NCBI GenBank assembly: GCA_004151065.3
Contig: NWUY0300028235.1
Span: 52,282 to 65,260, forward strand
Length of the DNA stretch: 12,979 nt
Reading direction: 5' to 3'
Source: Larix sibirica
Taxonomy: Eukaryota; Streptophyta; Pinopsida; Pinales; Pinaceae
A program made the translations under genes and the position numbers. The first letter of the stretch is position 1. The number at the start of each line of letters is the position of its first letter. This document shows, in pieces, positions 8,262 to 12,979 of this stretch. The notes below the pieces were generated by a model. That model had not been told where the DNA came from. It made no database searches and saw only the letters and a list, made by a program, of their open reading frames with translations.

Positions 8262-9410
8262 TTGTTATTATACAACAAGATTTGGGAGGTCCAGCTAAGT
8301 CAATTGGATGAGACTGGTCACATTATTTCCACATGGGTAAAAGCCTGCATAAGTATCCCTTGGATCGCCCCTCTTGTTAATGGCAGGCCTACTAATTTTT
8401 TCCAAACCTCCAGGGGTTTACGACAAGGCTTCCCCATGTCCTCGTTCTTGTACCCGCTGGTGGCAGAATCTTTCAGTAGGAAACTTCAGCTTATGCAAGA
8501 TTCCAGTGAATTAAAAGGACTGAAAATTGCTAGAGGCATTAAAGATTCCAATCATGCTCAGTTCCCTGACGATACTATCTTGCTTGGGGGTGCATCCTCA
8601 ATCATCGCCGAGAGATTCAACAACGCTTTGAACATTTTTCTAAAATCCTCTGATGGTAAAGTTAACTCGGGTAAATATACAGTTTATGGTTGGAACTGCC
8701 CGCTAAGGACCGTGGCTATAATAGCTAGGATTTTTGGTTTTGAAGGAAATGTGTCTTGGAATTCCTTCAAATATCTGGGGATCCAAATCTTCAAAGGAAA
8801 AGAAATAATCGATGACTGGCACGGATTGATTGACAAAATAAAAATAAAAGTCATCTATTGGGGTTCCAGGTGGCTAAATCCAGCCGAAAATCTTGTACTC
8901 GTCAACTCCATCCTTGCTACTTACCCTCTCTATGCTTGTTCGATTTCCTTAGCCCCAAAATCCGTGATAAAAGTATTCACAAAATAATTCAGAGCATTTT
9001 TGTGGCAAGGAGGCAAAGCTAATAGCAATAAAAAGTTCCACCTAGTTAACTAGGATTTGGTTTGCAGACCCAAAATGTATGGAGGGGAAAGGGTAAAAGA
9101 CCCAAAGATTGTGAACCTTGCTTTGGGGGCCAAAATCCTCTGGAGAACCATTTCAGGTAAAAATACTTGGTGGAAAGAAATCCTCCACAAAAAATATATG
9201 AACAGGTGTAGGAAAAGATGCGTGGAAAACATTGAGCAGAATAGAAGTGGATCCCCAATATGGGACCTCTGTAAAAACGCGGCCTTCGTCATCTAGGACC
9301 ATCTCTACTAGATCCCTGGTAATGGAAAACTAATCAATATATGGCATGACAATGTTGGCCCAGCCTCCCCTGCCAACCACTCGTAGGCTTTCACAGAATT
9401 AAAACTATGG
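8262..9410 (+). pseudogene. LINE ORF2, reverse transcriptase part
   Basis: A single frame covers RT palm to thumb. From residue 4 YNKI stands where motif A has YDK, so the first catalytic Asp is Asn. Then come WVKACISIPW, LVNGRPTNFF, SRGLRQGFPMS (the family has RQGCP), AESFSRKLQ, and QFPDDTILLGG at 8559-8591, where FADD has become FPDD. SFKYLGIQIF and WLNPAENLVLVNSIL follow. After the TAA at 8985 the frame goes on with FLWQGG, VCRPKMYGGERV, LGAKILWR and WWKEILHKKY, the standard C-terminal part of plant LINE RT. Further stops lie at 9051, 9294, 9309 and 9384. There is no net frameshift. The enzyme would be dead, both from the stops and from the catalytic changes. Confidence 0.88.
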
Positions 9411-10181
9411 ATGGAACATGAAAATCTCAATTTCTTATTTGATTTGTCCTATTGGACTAGCCATGGTCGATGGGCTGGTTGGATCAACTTGGAGATCTCG
9501 GCTCATTTTCTTCCAGACTTCAAGGTTCTCCTCTCTTATCTCCACAGTGCGACTCCTGTGCATCGAAATCGGAATGATAAAAGGGGATGGGGAAAATCGA
9601 GACAGTACAATGTCAAGGAAGGATACCGAATTGTGGATGGCGTCAACAACAACATAAACATGGATAAAAAATGGAGCAAAGTTTGGAGTAAGGATGGAAT
9701 TCCGAAGATCAACACTTTCACCTGGACCCTTGCCCACCACAAAACACTTACTGCGGAGAACCTCAGAAAAAGGGGAATTGAAGGCCCTGCGAGATGTATC
9801 CTTTGCAAAGACTCCGAAGAAACTCTCGAGCATATTTTTCTTGAGTGAAAATTCTCTCAAGAGGTCTAGCATTGAGCGTACCAAGAGTTGCCTTTCGACT
9901 TGATTTTTCCCACAAATTGGAATGAAATGTTTTCTTGTTGGAAGGATTATTACCATGGAACGCTGTCAAACAAACCTGACTTCAAAAGAGCTTAGGAATC
10001 CCTCCCAAAATTCATCTGTTGGAATATATGGACTACTAGGAATAAGGAAATCTTTGAAGACAAAAACTCCACTCCAAGTAAAGTCCTAGCCTCTGCTAAA
10101 TCCCTCTGGATAGAAGCCTTAACTATGAGAGGTATGAATAACATTAATAAAGAAAATATGACTAATGAAGAAAAAGTCTAG
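9411..10181 (+). pseudogene. LINE ORF2, zf-RVT and linker
   Basis: Same frame as the RT. The zf-RVT domain (about 9610-9860) shows YNVKEGYRIV, WSKVWSKDGIPKINTFTW, HHKTLTAENLRKRGI, and then the zinc ligands C..C in ARCILCKD and H in LEHIFLE. The last Cys of the C..C...H....C set falls exactly on the TGA at 9846. A downstream linker contains PKFICWNIWTTRNKEIFED, common in plant LINEs between zf-RVT and RNase H. Stops are at 9846, 9867, 9873, 9993 and 10179. Several (9867, 9873, 9993, 10179) sit where Trp fits, so one base change explains each. Confidence 0.82.
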
Positions 10182-10727
10182 GTTTTAGACTTCTTGGTTT
10201 CACCTTCTTTCATCTTTCAGGCTCAGCCCTCTAGGAGACACTTCTCCCAGAACTGGCACATAAGAATGAGTTCAGATTCTTTCCATTCCTGGAAAAAGAA
10301 TCTAGACTGCAACACAATGTTCTTTGATGGAGCATCGAAGGGAAATCCAGGGTTGGCAGGTGTGGGAGGATTCTTCTATGACTCTGAGGGGAACAAACTC
10401 AAAGGTTTTGCTTGGAGAATTGGAAAACGGTCCAACAATGGAGAGGAATGGATTGCCCTGATCAAAGGTTTAGAGCTTGCGAGAAGTGATGGAATTGAGG
10501 AACTAGTAGTCTTTGGTGATTCTATGTTGATCATTAGGGAATCCAAAAGTTTGATCAAGGGTCGAAAGAGACTTGTCACTGAGACTCATAATCTCCTGAA
10601 CAACATATTCAAAGAATACAAAGCTGCTAACTTTCTTCATATCTTGAGATCCAACAACAAGTATGCGGACAAGATGGAAAACATTGGAATCAATATTGAT
10701 TGTGGAGTTTTGTTTTGCAACCAGTAG
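10182..10727 (+). pseudogene. LINE ORF2, RNase H domain, uninterrupted
   Basis: This is the C-terminal RNase H of the ORF2 polyprotein, which would degrade RNA in RNA:DNA hybrids. It continues the RT frame and is open for 181 codons to a TAG at 10725. Numbered from the TTG codon at 10194, the catalytic tetrad is complete: Asp45 in FDGASKGNPG, Glu85 in NNGEEW, Asp109 in VVFGDSMLII and Asp159 in NNKYADKMENIG. The layout is that of the archaeal/plant-type RNase H added to many plant L1 elements. There is no proper start codon of its own, so I read it as the intact part of a broken ORF2 and not as a separate gene. Confidence 0.85.
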
Positions 10728-11142
10728 GTCCATGGGTTTGCTTGGGTTCTGTAGCTCTATTTTTTATTTGGTCTTAATGAATAAACACTACAAATTCTTC
10801 ATTTTTGGGAAGTGGAAAATTTGCTTGGCCAAAATGAATAACCTTCAACACTTGGTGATTGGCACACTCCACATAAACATCATATTAATTTTTGAAGACA
10901 CCTCTCACATCCTTTCGATGGCTCTGACCCAAATCGCATGCTCGACCCACCTATCCATCATGCAATGTTTAAATATGGCTGACTTTCGTGGCATATCAGG
11001 TTTAAAGGAGTGACAGGAAGGCTTTAGTCTTTCATTTGTTCTCATTCTATGGTGCAAGTTCAAGGTTAGCGGTAGTAGAGAGACTCTCTGTGGTGAGTGC
11101 ACACCCTGTTGCACGGTTTCTCCTTCTCCTTACTGCGTAAAG
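10728..11142 (+). other. LINE ORF2 tail or spacer before the coiled-coil ORF
   Basis: The ORF2 frame continues beyond its stop and still reads protein-like up to about 11050, with stops of TAG, TAA and TGA type. An example is the run HPFDGSDPNRMLDPPIHHAM (about 10900-10959). The +1 frame is also rather open (10663-11010, then 11014 onward into the next ORF). I cannot decide between an extended ORF2 C-terminus and a spacer. An aataaa occurs at 10780, after the RNase H. Confidence 0.4.
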
Positions 11143-11832
11143 ATGGGATATTCCCCATTCCTATCCATGCTTCAATATCTTCTCCACAAGAAGCAGATTG
11201 CTTCCCATGGAAGAATCAATCTTGAAACTCTGCAGAACCTACATGCGAATGAAGCCTGTCAGGATAGGGTTAATGGAGAACTAGTTAAGGAGCATCACAC
11301 TCAGTCGGTGCCCTGCAAGTCATATTTTCTTGGCCATGGTTTAAGCGCTCTCTCAGGTGGAAATATGGATGGTTTCCCTTGCTCTGCGACGGGGTTTTCC
11401 AGTCTGTCGGATGAGGTACAAACATATATGAAAGATATGGAAGCTCAAATCCGCACCCTTCGTGGTGAAAATTACGAACTGAAGCAATCTTTCTCCCATC
11501 TTTTCTCTTTAGTTCAAACTAAAAACACGGAGGTCCGAAGAAGTAGCAGCAAGCTTATTGTCCAGGTCACCAGCTTGGCAGAAACTCTTGAGAAAGGTTG
11601 CCCCTGAATTGTCAATCTTGGTGAAAATATCACTACTCTTCTAAGCAGCGTTAAGGTGGTGGAGGCAAAGATAGACAACATGAGGGCAGAGATCAAAGAC
11701 TTCTCCACGGAAATAAAAGGAAGCACAGGAAAATCAATTGTGGAGTCTTGCCCGTCAGTAATTCGAACTTCCTTCCAGCTTGTGACCCAGCTTTGGGTTA
11801 GAATCTTTTTGGTTTTTTCAGTTTTCTGTTAG
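11143..11832 (+). pseudogene. Coiled-coil ORF downstream of LINE ORF2
   Basis: The ATG at 11143 (context aaagATGG) opens a frame of 229 codons, ended by TAG at 11830. It is broken only by one TGA at codon 155 (11605-11607), which a CGA-to-TGA change would explain. Residues 1-85 are mixed, with His and Cys. From about residue 88 to 195 the protein is a coiled coil: SLSDEVQTYMKDMEAQIRTL, then LRGENYELKQ, LAETLEK and, after the stop, VVEAKIDNMRAEIKDFSTEI. A hydrophobic C-terminus follows (VRIFLVFSVFC). It is in the +1 frame relative to ORF2. The frame is also open upstream to 11014, so the true start could be earlier. I do not recognise it. L1 ORF1 proteins have coiled coils, but they lie upstream of ORF2. 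It may be a third LINE ORF or a transduced host exon. Confidence 0.6.
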
Positions 11833-11950
11833 TTTTGTAACTGGATGTCTTGGAAACATAGCTCAAATTGCCAGTTTGGCTCTCTTTTGTATCCGAACTC
11901 GAGTTAAGCAATGCTTTGTTTTTACATTCTGATTCTAGGACAGTTTGTTA

Positions 11951-11965
11951 GGAGCTTCAAGCTCC
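11951..11965. repeat. Short perfect inverted repeat in LINE 3' UTR
   Basis: ggagctt and aagctcc, 7 bp each, are separated by one base. With a one-base loop the hairpin tip would have to open, so this may be a palindrome and not a structure. Confidence 0.5.
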
Positions 11966-12012
11966 CTAGAATAGGACTTTATCATGAACGATATAGTATG
12001 TAGAATTCAAGC

Positions 12013-12038
12013 AGGCAGTCACGGCTCTCCTACTGCCT
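12013..12038 (+). other. Possible stem-loop near LINE 3' end
   Basis: aggcagt (12013-12019) pairs exactly with actgcct (12032-12038) around a 12-base loop, about 55 bases before the A tract. LINE reverse transcriptases often recognise 3' hairpins; that role is only inferred here. Confidence 0.4.
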
Positions 12039-12101
12039 AGAGAGCAGTCTCGATGTAATCTTTTTGTAACCTCTGTTCCATCTTTTATATAAAAAAAANN
12101 A

Positions 12102-12458
12102 ACAAAATGAAATTCCATGAAATGCCCATTTGAGCTGATGGAAAATACTTCCAAATGAGATATGGTATACCCTATGAAATGTCATGTAGATTTCACAACA
12201 TCCATCTAAATTTTGCTAAATGTAAGAGTGTCGAATGTAGAGGGCCAGGGTTTGTAGAGTAGCATGGGTTGTTGCAGAGGTTTTGGAATCTCCATGGACA
12301 GCATGGACACCCCGTAAAATTATTGAAAATGTTGCATACCAATGGATGTATTAGATGCATGTATGGTTCTCTTTGTAATGGTGAATGGAGATCTAAGGGT
12401 AAAAACTTTTTGAACCCGCAGTAAGATTCAAACCCTTGTTCGGATGGAGAGCGCACCT
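12102..12458 (-). other. 5' leader of a minus-strand LTR element, probable
   Basis: This stretch lies downstream of the primer-binding site on the minus strand and would be the untranslated leader. A 92-codon minus-strand frame exists from 12471 to 12193, but it begins with a GTG and passes through the primer-binding site, so it is not a credible gene. No gag motif is visible. Confidence 0.4.
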
Positions 12459-12470
12459 GCTCTGATACCA
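12459..12470 (-). promoter_or_regulatory. tRNA-iMet primer-binding site, minus strand
   Basis: gctctgatacca on the plus strand is the exact complement of TGGTATCAGAGC, the 12-base plant initiator-Met primer-binding site. On the minus strand it is preceded by ...ccggatca and one base, as expected for an LTR end (CA) followed by the primer site. Confidence 0.7.
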
Positions 12471-12517
12471 CTGATCCGGATCTTGGGGGATAAGCCTCGA
12501 AAGACTTGAATGCTAAG

Positions 12518-12630
12518 AGATTAGGAGGAGAAGAGATAACCTCAAAGCTGAAGTGGACTATAGATCAGCAACGAGAAAGACATAGTAGCGAGATCTGGGT
12601 TGTGAAAAGTCTAGACAGAGAAACATAGAG
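12518..12630. repeat. LTR internal duplication, copy 1
   Basis: This segment aligns with 12803-12915 in direct orientation, about 285 bp apart. Shared phrases include aggaggagaagagata, cctcaaagYtgaagtggacta, gagatctgggttgtgaaaa and agacagagaaacatagag. The two copies differ at scattered positions only. Confidence 0.85.
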
Positions 12631-12649
12631 TAAATATGTCACATGGATG

Positions 12650-12683
12650 GGTGAGGCTCAAAGACAGTTGTTTGAGCCTCACC
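12650..12683. repeat. Perfect 13-bp inverted repeat (hairpin)
   Basis: ggtgaggctcaaa (12650-12662) and tttgagcctcacc (12671-12683) are exact reverse complements with an 8-base loop, gacagttg. It lies between the two LTR duplication copies. The perfect match contrasts with the decay of everything else. Confidence 0.85.
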
Positions 12684-12802
12684 TCTCAAACTATACTAAG
12701 AAAGGCACTCAGAACCAATAACCCAATGATAAATCAATAAAATAAGAGAAAGGTAGGATGCCAAAAATAATAGCTTGCTTTATTGAGAAGGCATAANTGC
12801 CG

Positions 12803-12915
12803 AGAGAGGAGGAGAAGAGATAGCCTCAAAGTTGAAGTGGACTATGGATCGACAATCAGAAAGACACATTAGTGAGATCTGGGTTGTGAAAATTATAGAC
12901 AGAGAAACATAGAGA
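12803..12915. repeat. LTR internal duplication, copy 2
   Basis: Sister of 12518-12630. An alternative reading is that each copy belongs to a separate LTR end of nested elements, but I see no primer-binding site next to this one. Confidence 0.85.
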
Positions 12916-12979
12916 AGGGTTTTGTGTGGTTAACCCATAACCATGATTACAATAGGATTTAATAAAAGTCCAAAAATTG

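Larger units (their letters stand above)
8241..12101 (+). mobile_element. LINE (plant L1-like), 5'-truncated, decayed
   Basis: It starts inside ORF2 near RT motif A and runs through the RT half, zf-RVT, RNase H, a downstream coiled-coil ORF and a 3' end with an A tract. ORF1, the endonuclease and the first part of RT are absent, as in ordinary 5' truncation during target-primed reverse transcription. The left edge abuts the gypsy RT at about 8240-8262. I could not find a target-site duplication; decay, and the N bases at the A tract, may hide it. Alternatively, the junction is a recombination scar instead of an insertion. The 3.86-kb length is long for a truncated copy. Confidence 0.75.
11833..12101 (+). 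other. LINE 3' UTR and A tail
   Basis: The sequence ends with gatgtaatctttttgtaacc and ttttatataaaaaaaa, a typical plant LINE 3' end, followed by two N and aac. Two inverted repeats lie within it (11951-11965 and 12013-12038). The ambiguous bases fall exactly in the A tract, so its true length is unknown. Confidence 0.65.
12472..12979 (-). mobile_element. 5' LTR of a minus-strand LTR element, partial
   Basis: The LTR inner end is placed at tgatccgg (12472), reading ...CCGGATCA on the minus strand. It extends to the right for at least about 0.5 kb and probably leaves the window. On the minus strand there is an aataaa in ctcaataaagc (around 12783), a possible polyadenylation signal. It contains the direct duplication and the strong hairpin listed separately, and one ambiguous base at 12796. 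Copia and gypsy cannot be told apart without the coding interior. Confidence 0.5.

Noticed and set aside
9435-9956. 173-codon minus-strand ORF
   Set aside because: It is antisense to the zf-RVT part of LINE ORF2, whose motifs are clear on the plus strand.
10663-11013. Separate 116-codon gene
   Set aside because: Its ATG lies within the RNase H coding sequence in another frame. It may at most be an upstream part of the coiled-coil frame.
12092-12101. Exact LINE target-site duplication
   Set aside because: I compared the sequence after the A tract with that before 8262 and found no convincing match; ambiguous bases lie at the spot.
12193-12471. 92-codon minus-strand ORF
   Set aside because: It starts with GTG, and its first codons are the primer-binding site of an LTR element.

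Overview
This window looks like nuclear DNA from a seed plant with a large, transposon-filled genome. A gymnosperm such as a conifer fits best, but this is inferred from the style of the retroelements and not proven. I see no intact host gene. Nearly everything that can be interpreted is decayed, nested retroelement sequence. Two short runs of N (near 12099 and at 12796) show that it is draft assembly.

Layout, left to right. (1) 1-1938: AT/TG-rich sequence holding one copy of a dispersed repeat (A1, 77-320) and a weak hypothetical ORF (1284-1622). (2) 1939-3074: a probable solo or orphan LTR-like block. A polypurine-like tract precedes it, and it contains degenerate ~26-bp tandem units and a larger internal duplication. 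(3) 3435-4742: two copies of a TG-rich repeat B; the second runs directly into A2, the sister copy of A1. (4) 4743-6020: no confident gene, but a purine-rich stretch from 5113 reads like a heavily decayed ORF on the plus strand. (5) 6025-8240: a Ty3/gypsy element on the plus strand with a degenerate initiator-Met-tRNA primer-binding site, gag, zinc knuckle, aspartic protease and a deleted RT fragment. (6) ~8241-12101: a 5'-truncated LINE on the plus strand that directly abuts the gypsy RT. It has the RT half, a zf-RVT module, an RNase H domain, a further downstream coiled-coil ORF, and a 3' end closing in an A tract. (7) 12102-12979: the left (inner) end of an LTR retrotransposon on the minus strand, with an exact 12-bp primer-binding site at 12459-12470 and an LTR that contains a direct duplication and a perfect 13-bp hairpin.

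None of the elements could move on its own. The gypsy protease catalytic Asp is Asn. The LINE RT has lost its first catalytic Asp and has Pro in the FADD box. Both elements carry many in-frame stops, mostly explicable by C-to-T or G-to-A change. Even so, the LINE ORF2 keeps one single frame without any net indel over about 2.47 kb, and its RNase H domain keeps all four catalytic acidic residues. The least expected item is the coiled-coil ORF downstream of ORF2 (11143-11832), which does not belong to the standard plant L1 layout.
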